Counted from the first letter of the stretch, positions 25,465-34,548 are shown. The stretch is DNA of 64,000 nucleotides from Glutamicibacter sp. PS (GCA_031317595.1 JANCMB010000001.1:1110971-1174970); one strand, 5' to 3'. Made by a program: numbers and translations. Notes: generated by a model from the letters alone, not told the origin.

Positions 25465-27186
25465 ATGACAGTCACCCAACGGTTCCGCACCGCCCGAGAT
25501 CAGTTGCTAGAACTGCGCGAAAACTATGACCAGGCTCGCGCCGAGTTCCGCTGGCCGAGCTTCGAGACCTTTAATTTCGGAACCGATTGGTTCGACCAGG
25601 TAGCCGCCGACCCGCAGCGTGCACAGACCCCGGCGCTGATCATCACCGAATTGGATGGTTCGACCACCACCCGAACCTGGCGCGAACTGGCCGAGCGCTC
25701 GACCCAACTGGCCCGATGGTTAGCCGATCAGGGCGTGCAACGCCGGGATGGGATCGTGGTGATGCTCGGAAATCAGGTGGAGCTCTGGGAAACCATGCTC
25801 GCCGGAATTAAGATGGGCGCCATTCTCATACCGTGCACCGTACAACTGACTCCAGCCGATCTCACCGAACGTATCGAGCGCGGCGCCGCGCAATGGGTGG
25901 TGGTCAACGCCACAGACGCCGGCAAGTTTGAGGCGGTTGCGGGTGATTTCCGGCTGATCGTCATCGGCGAGTCCAGCGGGACCCAACTGAACTACGCCGA
26001 TTCCTTCACTGCGCCGGCTGACTTTGAACTCACCGAACCAACCGGAGCCGATGAAACCCTACTTCGCTACTTCACCTCGGGCACCACCTCACGCGCCAAA
26101 CTTGTCGAACACACCCACACCTCATATCCGGTGGGCCACTTGAGCACCATGTTCTGGATTGGGCTGGAGCCGGGCGACGTGCATCTGAACGTCGCGTCAC
26201 CGGGTTGGGCCAAGCACGCATGGTCGAACTTTTTCACCCCCTGGATCGCCGAAGCAACGGTCTTCGTCTATAACTACGAACGCTTCGACGCTCAAGCGCT
26301 GATGGAACAGATGGACGTACACCGGGTCACGAGCTTCTGCGCCCCGCCAACGGTCTGGCGTTTGCTGATTCAGGCAGATCTGAAACACCTGAAGCATCCA
26401 CCACGCAAGCTGGTTTCCGCTGGCGAACCGTTGAATGCCGAGGTCATCGATCAGGTGCACCGCGGGTGGGGCCAAACGATCCGTGACGGGTTTGGGCAGA
26501 CCGAAACGACGGTGCAGATCGCCAATCCCCCGGCGCAGCGGATCACCATCGGGGCAATGGGCCGCGCCATGCCCGGCTACGAGGTGATATTGCGCGACCC
26601 GGCCACCGGAATCGAAGGCGATGTCGGCGAAATTTGCCTCCGCACCGATCCCCGGCCGCTCGGCCTCATGAAGGGGTATCTCGCGGATGAAGAGAAGAAT
26701 GCCGAAGCGTTCCGCGACGGGGTATATCACACCGGTGATATCGCCGAACGCGACGAACAGGGAGTGCTGACCTATATAGGCCGCGCCGACGACGTCTTCA
26801 AATCCAGCGATTACAAGCTCAGCCCCTTCGAGCTGGAGTCCGTACTCATCGAACACCCGGCGGTGGCCGAGGCGGCCGTGGTCCCGGCCCCCGACGACCT
26901 GCGCCTCTCGGTGCCCAAGGCCTACGTTGTCCCGGCCGCCGGATATACCCCAGATGAAGCCCTCGCCGAAAGCATTTTGGCGCACTGCCGTGAGCACCTC
27001 GCCGCCTACAAGCGCATCCGACGTCTCGAATTCATGGATTTGCCCAAAACCATATCCGGCAAGATTCGCCGGGTGGAACTGCGCGGACTGGAAGTTCAGC
27101 ATCACCGTGAACAACGACGCCCGGAGCGGGAATACCGCGACGGCGATTTCCCTTCGCTCACCGGTCGTGGCGGCGCGGACCGCTGA
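25465..27186 (+). CDS. Acyl-CoA synthetase (AMP-forming, medium-chain/acetyl-CoA synthetase-like)
   Basis: The enzyme activates a carboxylic acid via an acyl-adenylate. The P-loop YFTSGTTSRAKLVEHTH, the aromatic/adenine motif DGFGQTETTVQIAN, the hinge YHTGDIAERDEQGVLTYIGR and the catalytic lysine region PKTISGKIRRVELR are all present. The 573-residue length and the sequence MFWIGLEPGDVHLNVASPGWAKHAW (given here in parts: MFWIGLEPGDVHLN and ASPGWAKHAW) point to the medium-chain acyl-CoA synthetase group. I chose ATG 25465 behind GAGAGG. An unknown gene follows after 9 bases, so they are co-transcribed. Confidence 0.9.
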   Translation: MTVTQRFRTARDQLLELRENYDQARAEFRWPSFETFNFGTDWFDQVAADPQRAQTPALIITELDGSTTTRTWRELAERSTQLARWLADQGVQRRDGIVVMLGNQVELWETMLAGIKMGAILIPCTVQLTPADLTERIERGAAQWVVVNATDAGKFEAVAGDFRLIVIGESSGTQLNYADSFTAPADFELTEPTGADETLLRYFTSGTTSRAKLVEHTHTSYPVGHLSTMFWIGLEPGDVHLNVASPGWAKHAWSNFFTPWIAEATVFVYNYERFDAQALMEQMDVHRVTSFCAPPTVWRLLIQADLKHLKHPPRKLVSAGEPLNAEVIDQVHRGWGQTIRDGFGQTETTVQIANPPAQRITIGAMGRAMPGYEVILRDPATGIEGDVGEICLRTDPRPLGLMKGYLADEEKNAEAFRDGVYHTGDIAERDEQGVLTYIGRADDVFKSSDYKLSPFELESVLIEHPAVAEAAVVPAPDDLRLSVPKAYVVPAAGYTPDEALAESILAHCREHLAAYKRIRRLEFMDLPKTISGKIRRVELRGLEVQHHREQRRPEREYRDGDFPSLTGRGGADR

Positions 27187-27195
27187 GCGTAGCTC

Positions 27196-28203
27196 ATGCC
27201 GGAGGAAATCGACTTCACGGATCTCGACCTGGTGTTGGCCGGACGGGATCGAGCGGTCTCGTCCCGTCTCGGCCAGACACTGGCACTGCGTCACGTGGTG
27301 GGCTTTGTCGAAAAACCGGTATTGCACCAAGACCATACGGTGGCCACCGCGCTATTACTCGGCGTTGATGGCCAAGAAGTTATCGTGGCCGACGACGAGG
27401 GCCGGATCGGCTACCGTCAGCTCGCCGCGGTTGCCGACAAGCTTCTGCTCGACGAACTCAATCCGGTGACCGCGTACGTAGGTGACCAGCTGGCGCGCGG
27501 CGAGGACTTGCGCTTTGACACCCAGCTGCCCGAGCTGAATCCCTGGACGCTATTCGTGGGCCGCGAGCTCAAAGCCGAGCACCTGATTCAGGCCAGCGCA
27601 GGTGCCGGACGGGTGTGCGTGGAGATCTGGCAGGAGCACGGGTGCACCTTTGCGCGCTACACCGGTTCACGGATGTTTCGTGGCTTCGCGTTCCCCGACG
27701 AGGCCGGAAAGGTCATAGAAATCGCCCCCGAAGCGGACGGAGTCGACCTGGTGTTATTTGCCGGCGGGCAGCGGTTCGATTTGACCTTGGCCGATGAGCT
27801 TCGGCCCATCACCGACTACCCACCGGGCACACCGGCCGGGAACCTGATGGGTGATTTTCGAGCGCAGTGGGCAGGGCTGACCACCGAAGCCATCGAACGG
27901 CTGACCCAGATCACCCACACGGAGCGAGCTGGAGAGCAGATAACCCACTCCGTGGCCAGCGGGGACCGCCGCCGGGCCGCGGCGGAGCTTTTCAGCATCG
28001 CTCTGGTTCCGTTCATGGCGCTGGAAATCGCCCTCCGCGGCGGGCTACCCATAGGCGCACGTCGCGTAGAGTTTGCCTCGCGCGGCCAAGCCATGAGCAC
28101 TTATCGGTCTCTCGTGGCCGCACACACCGGCAACAAGCCATCCTGGCTGGCCACCCGCCGCGCATTCAGGGATGTGCCCCGGCGCCCTCGCCGGGCTTCT
28201 TAA
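27196..28203 (+). CDS. Protein of unknown function downstream of acyl-CoA synthetase
   Basis: The 335-residue protein starts MPEEIDFTDLDLVLAGRDRA. I recognise no domain. It has no signal peptide or clear membrane helix except a mildly hydrophobic patch near residues 270-285 (IALVPFMALEIALRGG). Arg-rich at the C-terminus (RDVPRRPRRAS). The ATG at 27196 lacks a Shine-Dalgarno and is 9 bases after the synthetase stop, so translation is likely coupled. The pairing suggests work on the same acyl substrate, but this is only context. Its stop TAA overlaps the stop of the converging pseudogene by 4 bases. Confidence 0.75.
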   Translation: MPEEIDFTDLDLVLAGRDRAVSSRLGQTLALRHVVGFVEKPVLHQDHTVATALLLGVDGQEVIVADDEGRIGYRQLAAVADKLLLDELNPVTAYVGDQLARGEDLRFDTQLPELNPWTLFVGRELKAEHLIQASAGAGRVCVEIWQEHGCTFARYTGSRMFRGFAFPDEAGKVIEIAPEADGVDLVLFAGGQRFDLTLADELRPITDYPPGTPAGNLMGDFRAQWAGLTTEAIERLTQITHTERAGEQITHSVASGDRRRAAAELFSIALVPFMALEIALRGGLPIGARRVEFASRGQAMSTYRSLVAAHTGNKPSWLATRRAFRDVPRRPRRAS

Positions 28204-28796
28204 CGCCGATAGTCGGCCAGCAGGGGCAAGAAATCGGACTCGCTGAGGCGCACTTGCCCAAAGTCGCTCTCGGCAATCGACACCACCCGCTCTCCAAAGC
28301 GGGCCCGGGGCGAAACATGGTCGAGCGCTTCGCTCTTCCACTGCAGCACGGTGCGCTGCACCAAAGCCTCATCGGCGGTGGACTCGACTGGTTCAAAGGT
28401 GCTCCGTAGAGTGCCGGTAGGATCCGGGTCGAACAGCGCATCGGTGGCTAACCAGTGGAGCAGATCCTCAACACCGCGCCCGATCCACTATTCGAGCACG
28501 TAAAGATTCGTAGCCCCGTCCGCAACGAGGCAATACCCCAATTCGCGTGCGCCGGAATCGCCGACCACCACGCCCTCGGTGTATTCAACCCGTCCCACAA
28601 CACCGAGCCTGTCGGAAACTACGGAGGAGTCACTATCCGCACAATCCAGATACTCGACCTGCTCTACGGGACTAGCCGGTGTTTCCGCGGAAAACTGGGG
28701 AACTCGGTTCCACTGGCGGCGTATGTGGTGTGCATCCGGTCAGTAGTAGCGCACACACCCCAGCAGTGCCGTAACGGCTACCCTCTGCGTCCTCAT
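28200..28796 (-). pseudogene. Disrupted lipoprotein gene in the iron-uptake locus
   Basis: Read on the minus strand, the frame starting MRTQRVAVTALLG would continue into the lipobox ALLLTGC only after a +1 shift at a GGGG run near 28765; it then returns to the first frame near 28690 (SAETPASPVEQVEYLDC) and stays coding-like to RLSESDFLPLLADYRR and TAA. One in-frame TAG also interrupts it (after TNLYVLE, near 28490, before WIGRGVEDLLHWL). Two frameshifts and one stop make it a pseudogene rather than a sequencing slip. It sits directly after the second permease gene, so it was probably an uptake-related lipoprotein. The family is not recognised. Confidence 0.6.
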
Positions 28797-28826
28797 GCCC
28801 GGCAGCATGGCTATGCGCCATGCGAC

Positions 28827-29846
28827 CTAGGCTTTGACGCGCACCCGGCTACGATTGAGTACCAGATAGATCAGGTACGGCGCTCCGATGACCGCGGTGG
28901 CCACGCCGGCCGGGAGCACCACCGAGAAGGTTCGGGCCGCGATGAGATCGGCCAATAGCACGAAGATCGCTCCCACCAGCGCACTATGAAGTACCGGTGG
29001 AATGGTCGTGCGTGCCAGCATTCGGGCGGCGTGGCCACTGGCCAACGCCACAAAGGCTAGCGGTCCGGCGATGACGGTAGCGGCAATGGCGAGAATCGTC
29101 GCCACGCCAAGCACAATGAGGCGATCACGCGACAGATGCACCCCCAAGCCACGGGCGGTATCGGAATCCAGCGCCAGCACCTCGCGTTGATTACGCATCA
29201 GACCACCCAAAAGGGCCATTCCAAGAATGACTATCGGCATGCCACCCAAATCTTCCCAGGAGGCGCCGTTGACGGTGCCGGCCATCCAGGTCAGGGCTTG
29301 CTGTGCGTTGGTCACCTCGCCCAAGGTGAGCATCCACGAGGTCAAGGCCGCACAGAGCCCGCTGATTCCCATGCCCACTAGCACCAGTCGGCTGGACTCG
29401 AGCGAGGTGTGCCAGACCAATGCGAATACCGCGCCGGCCGCGAGCAGTCCGCCGAGGGTCGCTGCGATCGGAAGTCCGTAGACGCTCAGTCCGGCCGGCA
29501 GGCCCGAGACTTGGCTGGTGAAGGCCATCAGCGCAACCGCCCCGGCCGCCGCGCCATTGGTGATGCCCAGTATGTCCGGGCTGGCCAACGGGTTGCGCGC
29601 CACGGTCTGCGTCAGCGCACCGGCCACACCCAAACCGATTCCCGCGCAAACCGCTGCGATACTGCGCGGCAGACGAAATTCCCAGATGGTCAGTGCCGTG
29701 CGCTGATCCGGGGCCTGGCCTAACAAGGTGGTGAACACGTCGCCCGGGGCGATCGGGGTTCCTCCGACGCTGATATGCACGATCAGCGACACGAGGGCCA
29801 CCGCGGCGAGGGTCAGCGCGGTGATGAAGCTGTGCCGACGTTTCAT
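28827..29846 (-). CDS. Iron-siderophore ABC transporter permease (FecCD family)
   Basis: The 339-residue multi-span protein has the FecCD features WEFRLPRSIAAVCAGIGLGV, LTQTVARNPLASPDILGITN and LLADLIAARTFSVVLPAGVA. About nine to ten hydrophobic helices fit the family. It is translated with the upstream permease through a 4-base ATGA overlap. Together they form the channel for a ferric siderophore. Confidence 0.93.
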   Translation of the reverse strand: MKRRHSFITALTLAAVALVSLIVHISVGGTPIAPGDVFTTLLGQAPDQRTALTIWEFRLPRSIAAVCAGIGLGVAGALTQTVARNPLASPDILGITNGAAAGAVALMAFTSQVSGLPAGLSVYGLPIAATLGGLLAAGAVFALVWHTSLESSRLVLVGMGISGLCAALTSWMLTLGEVTNAQQALTWMAGTVNGASWEDLGGMPIVILGMALLGGLMRNQREVLALDSDTARGLGVHLSRDRLIVLGVATILAIAATVIAGPLAFVALASGHAARMLARTTIPPVLHSALVGAIFVLLADLIAARTFSVVLPAGVATAVIGAPYLIYLVLNRSRVRVKA

Positions 29847-30877
29847 ACGGACACCAACTTGCGCCGCCGTGCCACGTACACGAAGTACGGTGCGCCAATA
29901 ATGGCTACCACCACGCCCACTGGCAATTCACCGGGCCGGGCCAACACCCGGCCAAGGATGTCGCTGGAGACCAGCAACAACGGTCCCGCCGCGGCCGCCG
30001 CCGGTACGAGCCAACGATAATCGGCCCCGTAGAGTCGGCGGACCACATGTGGGACCAGCAGGCCCAAAAAGGCGATGGGACCGGCTAGTGTCACCGCGAA
30101 GCCAGAGAGCACCACGACGGCGCCCAACCCAATGACCCGGGCCCGGCCAGCGGTAATCCCCAGGCTACGGGCCGTGGCTTCGCCGAGGGTGAGAGCATTT
30201 AGCTGCCGTGCGTTGGCTACGGCGAGCACAATGCCGAGTAGTAGCAGCGGCCAGAGCGCTAGGAAGGCGTGATAGCCGTGCACCACGGAGCCGACCTGCC
30301 AAAAACGCAAGGTTTCCAGCGCCGCTTCGCTCAGCAGTACCAGGGTGGAGACGACCCCGGCACAGAGCGCGGTGACGGCGGCGCCCACCAGGATCAACGT
30401 CACCGGCGAGCCCCGGCTACCATCGACCTGTCCTAAGCCAAAGACGATCACCGCGGCCACGAGGGCACCGAATAGGGCCAGCAGGGCCTGCGGCCAGGGC
30501 TGCAGCGGGCCACTGACCGTCGCCACCGCAACGATGGCTAGCGCCGCGCCCTGATTAATACCGAGGAGACCGGGTTCGGCGATCGGGTTGCGGGTATGCC
30601 CCTGGATGAGGGTTCCGGCCACGCCGAGGGCGGCCCCGGCGGCGAGGGCCGTGACGGTACGCGGCCAGCGGATCTCCCGGATGGAGATGTCCGCAACCGT
30701 GTCCTGGGGCGTAAATAGCGCGTGGAGCATTTCTGCGGCGCTGGAGGTAGTGCTACCGACCCAGAGACTGAGCACAACGGCGCCGAGCACTCCGATCAGC
30801 AGCGCGGCCAGCCGGATCGGGCGTGAAAGACGGAGGGTGATGATGATCGATCCTTCATGAATGACAAGCTGATTCAC
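29843..30877 (-). CDS. Iron-siderophore ABC transporter permease (FecCD family)
   Basis: The 344-residue partner permease has IREIRWPRTVTALAAGAALG, TLIQGHTRNPIAEPGLLGIN and PGELPVGVVVAIIGAPYFVY. The frame starts with GTG at 30877, which has no ribosome site; AAGGA lies inside the frame near 30853 but is not followed by a usual start codon, so the N-terminus is uncertain. It is divergent from the binding protein and shares its IdeR-type box. No ATPase gene is in the locus; this part must be supplied elsewhere. Confidence 0.92.
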   Translation of the reverse strand: MNQLVIHEGSIIITLRLSRPIRLAALLIGVLGAVVLSLWVGSTTSSAAEMLHALFTPQDTVADISIREIRWPRTVTALAAGAALGVAGTLIQGHTRNPIAEPGLLGINQGAALAIVAVATVSGPLQPWPQALLALFGALVAAVIVFGLGQVDGSRGSPVTLILVGAAVTALCAGVVSTLVLLSEAALETLRFWQVGSVVHGYHAFLALWPLLLLGIVLAVANARQLNALTLGEATARSLGITAGRARVIGLGAVVVLSGFAVTLAGPIAFLGLLVPHVVRRLYGADYRWLVPAAAAAGPLLLVSSDILGRVLARPGELPVGVVVAIIGAPYFVYVARRRKLVSV

Positions 30878-30915
30878 GCCAGAAGGTGATTCATGCTACT
30901 GTTCGTGACGCGTAA

Positions 30916-30934
30916 TGAGTTTACCCTAACCTAA
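30916..30934. promoter_or_regulatory. IdeR/DtxR-type iron box
   Basis: TGAGTTTACCCTAACCTAA at 30916-30934 agrees with the DtxR/IdeR palindrome TTAGGTTAGGCTAACCTAA at 15 of 19 positions; the right half is perfect. It lies between the divergent permease and binding-protein genes, where an iron-dependent repressor would be expected to act on both. Confidence 0.75.
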
Positions 30935-30981
30935 TTTCATCACGTAATTCTTTTTGAACCATCATCACGAAAGGCACTCGC

Positions 30982-31983
30982 ATGCCAACTAACCTTCGAC
31001 GCGGTCTGACCGCGGTACTGGCTGCCGCGGCGCTGGCACTGACCTCCTGCGGCGGCTCGACGAGCCCGGAAAGCAACGAAACGCAGGCGGCCGGCGAGGC
31101 CGAGGGCTTCCCGCGGACCGTCAAGCACTTCCGCGGCAGCACCGAAATTGCCGAGCGCCCGGTGCGCATTGCAGCCCTGGACCCCTCCTACGTGGATGCC
31201 GCCCTGCTTCTGGATGCCGAGCTGGTGGCCTACACCGAATACCGCAAGTCCAGTAACCCATTCCCCGAGTACTTAGGTGATGTCAGCGCACTGACCGCCG
31301 ATGCCGTCAACGTTGGCACCATCGCCGAACCGGACCTCGAAAAGTTGCTGGCCGCCGAACCGGATCTGATCATCTCCGCCGATGTACGCCAGGGCGAGAT
31401 GTATGAGCAGTTGCAGAAGATCGCCCCCACCGTTTTCTCCGAGTCCACCGGACCGACCTGGAAGGAAAACGTGGTGCTGCTTGGCGAAGCCATCGGTAAG
31501 CAGGATGAAGCCAAGAAGGCCGTCGCCGACTACGAGGCACGCGCCGCAGCCGTGGGCAAGGAAATCCTGGCAAAGGATCCGGAGGCTACCTACTCGCTGA
31601 TTCGCTTTGCCGGCGAGGACACCGCACGCCTGTACGCCACCGATTCGTTCATCGGTGAAATCATGACCGATATGGGCATTCCGCGCCCCAAGGGCGCCCC
31701 GGATACCACCGAGTCGATCTTCGTGCCGCTGTCCCCCGAAGAGATCTTGAAGGCTGACGCCAAGGTGATTTTCCAGTCCACTTGGGCGCCCGAGGGTGCC
31801 GAAGGTGACGCCTCCCGCGATCAGGAGAAGAAGTTCACCTCGAACCCGCTGTGGAAGAAGCTCACCGGCGAGGTTCTCACCGTGGACGACTCGATTTTCC
31901 TCTCCTCGGTGTCGCTACAGGGTGCCGGCGAAGTGATCACTCAGGTCGCCGAGCACTTCGGAGTCGACCCGCAGCTGCCGTAA
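30982..31983 (+). CDS. Iron-siderophore substrate-binding lipoprotein
   Basis: A 333-residue periplasmic-binding (FepB/FhuD-type) protein: lipoprotein signal ending LALTSC, then FPRTVKHFRGSTEIAERPVR, VDAALLLDAELVAYTEYRK, LAAEPDLIISADVRQGEMYE and FIGEIMTDMGIPRP. The start has GAAAGG. It captures a ferric siderophore and hands it to the two permeases encoded divergently. The iron box lies 48 bases upstream. Confidence 0.92.
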   Translation: MPTNLRRGLTAVLAAAALALTSCGGSTSPESNETQAAGEAEGFPRTVKHFRGSTEIAERPVRIAALDPSYVDAALLLDAELVAYTEYRKSSNPFPEYLGDVSALTADAVNVGTIAEPDLEKLLAAEPDLIISADVRQGEMYEQLQKIAPTVFSESTGPTWKENVVLLGEAIGKQDEAKKAVADYEARAAAVGKEILAKDPEATYSLIRFAGEDTARLYATDSFIGEIMTDMGIPRPKGAPDTTESIFVPLSPEEILKADAKVIFQSTWAPEGAEGDASRDQEKKFTSNPLWKKLTGEVLTVDDSIFLSSVSLQGAGEVITQVAEHFGVDPQLP

Positions 31984-32009
31984 GGTCTGCGAGCCGCAAC
32001 ACACCAAGA

Positions 32010-32047
32010 GGCCAGTGCGCCGGAAGACCAGTCCCGGCCCACTGGCC
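32010..32047. terminator. Hairpin between convergent genes
   Basis: GGCCAGTG (32010-32017) pairs with CACTGGCC (32040-32047); the loop can fold further. It sits between the siderophore-binding protein (plus) and the symporter (minus). Confidence 0.5.
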
Positions 32048-32075
32048 CTTGCCATCTGATGGTGAGTTTGGCTAG

Positions 32076-33494
32076 CTATCGCAAGGAAGCGTGGGTGCCA
32101 CTCTCGACGCGAGGACTCCGCGGCTGGGTCAATAGCGAGAGCACCACGAGCACCACCAGCGTGATCGGCAGGGAAATGATGATGGCATTGACCTGCTCGG
32201 AGAGACCCTGCACCTCCCAGGTGATGGTGACGACGCCACCGACAATCATGGCCACGGCCACCGCCACCCCGGTGGCGCGCTTCCAGAACAGCGCCGCGAA
32301 AAGCGCCGGGGTGATGGCCACGCCATACATGGTGTACGCGTAGATCTGTAGCGCGAGCACGCTCGGGAAGAACTGCACCATGACATAGGCCAGCAATGCC
32401 ACGCCCAGCACGCCCATGCGCCCAATAACCAGCGCCTGCCAGTCGCTGACCTCACGGCCCCGGATCTGTCCGACCAGATCGTGCACGATATTCCCGGAAC
32501 AGGTCAGCAGGTACGACGACCCGGTGGTCACGATCAGCGCGAAGGCGCCGGTCAGCAGCAGGCCACCGAGCATCAGTGGACTGAATTCGGCACCCGCCAA
32601 CGACAGGATGGCCATATCGGCTTCGATCCCGGGTTGTAGTACCGAAGAACCGGACGCCAGCAGAATGATGGGCGCAATCACGATCGCGGCACCAATAAAG
32701 AAGAAGATGGTGGCGGTACGCGCCGTATTTGCACTAGCTGCCGCGGCCAAGCGCTGATACATATTTTGGTCGCCGAGAATCAACAGGAACAGCGGCAGGA
32801 AGTACCCCAATAGTTGGAGCGGGGTCAGCCCGCCGGTGACTGTCAGCTTGATCGGGTCTAGGGCATTGACATAGCTGGAAATACCCCCGAGGTCCACCGC
32901 GAACACGTAGATTGCCAAGGCAATGAGGGACACCGCGACAATGAAGATCGACAGGAAGTCGGTCCAGGCCACCGATTTCAGCCCACCACCGAGGGCCAGG
33001 AAGGTAATAAGTACCGCCGCGACAATGGTTCCCTGCACCGGGGTGAGCGGAGTGATCAGGCTGATAATGTACCCGGCGCCGGTGAACTGGTAGGCGGTAA
33101 TTCCGATGAAAGCCACCAGAATGATTACCGTGGCGATGATCCGCACCGGCTTGCCAAAGCGCACTTCCAGTAATTGCGGGATCGTGTACTTCGAGAGCTG
33201 GTGCACTCGCTTGGCGAGGAAAAACAGCACGATGATGCCCGCGAACGTTCCAGCGAAGAAGAACATCCCCGCCCACGGACCGTATTGGTAGATGAAACTA
33301 GCCGCACCGATGATCGAGCCCGAGCCAACGAAGGTGGCCAAGAGCGTACCGGCGAGTACCGGAGCGGGAAGTGAGCGACCGGCCAGCAGGAAGTCCTCGC
33401 CGCTGGCGACCGACTTCGAACGGCTGAACCACAGCCCTACGCCGATCATCAGCGCGATGTATCCCACGAGGATGAAAATATGAGTGATTTGCAT
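32076..33494 (-). CDS. Sodium:solute symporter (SSS family)
   Basis: The 472-residue protein has about 13 hydrophobic helices and SSS-family sequence GEDFLLAGRSLPAPVLAGTL, FVGSGSIIGAASFIYQYG and GGGLKSVAWTDFLSIFIV. These transporters use Na+ to import sugars, amino acids, urea or nucleobases; the ligand is unknown. ATG at 33494 follows CGGAG. It is in a module with an RpiR-type regulator and a divergent amidohydrolase, so it may import that enzyme's substrate. Confidence 0.9.
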   Translation of the reverse strand: MQITHIFILVGYIALMIGVGLWFSRSKSVASGEDFLLAGRSLPAPVLAGTLLATFVGSGSIIGAASFIYQYGPWAGMFFFAGTFAGIIVLFFLAKRVHQLSKYTIPQLLEVRFGKPVRIIATVIILVAFIGITAYQFTGAGYIISLITPLTPVQGTIVAAVLITFLALGGGLKSVAWTDFLSIFIVAVSLIALAIYVFAVDLGGISSYVNALDPIKLTVTGGLTPLQLLGYFLPLFLLILGDQNMYQRLAAAASANTARTATIFFFIGAAIVIAPIILLASGSSVLQPGIEADMAILSLAGAEFSPLMLGGLLLTGAFALIVTTGSSYLLTCSGNIVHDLVGQIRGREVSDWQALVIGRMGVLGVALLAYVMVQFFPSVLALQIYAYTMYGVAITPALFAALFWKRATGVAVAVAMIVGGVVTITWEVQGLSEQVNAIIISLPITLVVLVVLSLLTQPRSPRVESGTHASLR

Positions 33495-33554
33495 GGAAGA
33501 ACTCCGAGTGACTGAAAACTATCGTCACTCATTGTGACCCACATCAACCTCGCG

Positions 33555-33574
33555 TGCAATGTTTTTTGCAAAAA
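33555..33574. promoter_or_regulatory. TTGCAA-type operator upstream of the symporter
   Basis: TGCAA at 33555-33559 and the palindrome TTTTTGCAAAAA at 33563-33574 lie between the regulator gene and the symporter. The same TTGCAA core occurs four times upstream of the amidohydrolase, which suggests control of both genes by the RpiR-type regulator. Confidence 0.45.
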
Positions 33575-33596
33575 CGAAGCAAAGGTTCCGACGCGC

Positions 33597-34445
33597 CTAG
33601 GTGGGATCCACCAGGTCTAGGACGCGCCATAACCCCTCGATGTCGCGCAGATTTCGAACCGTGGCCTCGGTGTCACGAGCGGCAAGCTCGGCGATCACCG
33701 CCTGGGTTACACTCATCGCCGCGGTCATCGAGGTGACGAAGCTGGCTCCCTCGCTGGGAACAATGACCGCCTCATCCGACAGATCGGACAGCGCGGTGCG
33801 CCGATCGGCAATGACCACAATGTGTGCCCCGCGTTCCCGGGCTAGTTTGGTCACCTCCAAGATCCACGTGGTCGACCGCCATACCGCGCAACTGACCACG
33901 CAATCGCCGGGCTGCAAGAGTCTCATGCGGCTTACTAGACCGGTACTCATGGCGGTATGCAGTTCAATGTCGTGGCCGAGGTACTGGCCGACATGCGAAA
34001 GTTGAGTTCCCGGCGCCGCATAGCTTCCGGTGGCCATGACGAAGGTCCGCCGCGCGGTGGCAATCGCCTCGGCAATCCGCTGAATCTGCGGCACATCGAT
34101 CTGCGCGGCAAAAGCCCGCAGGTTGGCCATATCCGCCTCGAGACTGGCTTGAGCCGGAGAATCATGGGGGTGCTCATGCTCCTGGAGTAGCTGCTCGGTG
34201 GAGAGCGTCGCCAAATACCGGTGACGGATTTCGTGCTTGAGCGCCGGCCACCCCCTGAAACCCAAGAACTGCGCGGCACGCACGACCGAGGCGACGTTGA
34301 CCTGGGCCCGGTCAGCGATCTTTTGCGCCGAGAGATCAAACGTCCCACCCGGGTCTTGGCGCAACACTTCGAGCACTCGTTGCGTGGCCTGAGAGGTTTT
34401 TCGTCCTCCCACCAGCGCTTCGAGCCATACGGCTAATTCAGACAT
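33597..34445 (-). CDS. MurR/RpiR family transcriptional regulator
   Basis: N-terminal HTH_6 (residues 1-75: TFDLSAQKIADRAQVNVASV, RAAQFLGFRGWPALKHEIR) and a C-terminal SIS sugar-phosphate-type domain (residues ~115-250: ARRTFVMATGSYAAPGTQL, PGDCVVSCAVWRSTTWILEV). These regulators sense a phosphorylated or amino-sugar-like ligand, though RpiR members also control other pathways. It lies between the symporter and the divergent amidohydrolase and probably controls both. Confidence 0.9.
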   Translation of the reverse strand: MSELAVWLEALVGGRKTSQATQRVLEVLRQDPGGTFDLSAQKIADRAQVNVASVVRAAQFLGFRGWPALKHEIRHRYLATLSTEQLLQEHEHPHDSPAQASLEADMANLRAFAAQIDVPQIQRIAEAIATARRTFVMATGSYAAPGTQLSHVGQYLGHDIELHTAMSTGLVSRMRLLQPGDCVVSCAVWRSTTWILEVTKLARERGAHIVVIADRRTALSDLSDEAVIVPSEGASFVTSMTAAMSVTQAVIAELAARDTEATVRNLRDIEGLWRVLDLVDPT

Positions 34446-34477
34446 AGGGCCATTCTCCCGTCTTTCGAGTCAATCAC

Positions 34478-34527
34478 TTGCAATCTACGACAGGACTTTG
34501 CAAGACTCTTTGCAAAGATCATTGCAT
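34478..34527. promoter_or_regulatory. Cluster of four TTGCAA-like boxes
   Basis: TTGCAA at 34478-34483, TTTGCAA at 34497-34503, TTTGCAAA at 34509-34516 and ATTGCAT at 34521-34527 fall within 50 bases of the regulator-amidohydrolase gap. Centre spacings are about 20, 12 and 12 bases. A similar palindrome occurs at 33563-33574. This is the most likely operator of the RpiR-type regulator. Confidence 0.55.
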
Positions 34528-34548
34528 AACCTGAGGAAAGAGCATTCC

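Noticed and set aside
28455-28958. Plus-strand open frame over the siderophore pseudogene
   Set aside because: The coding signal on the minus strand (lipobox, coding composition, stop in register) is stronger; this frame is its shadow.
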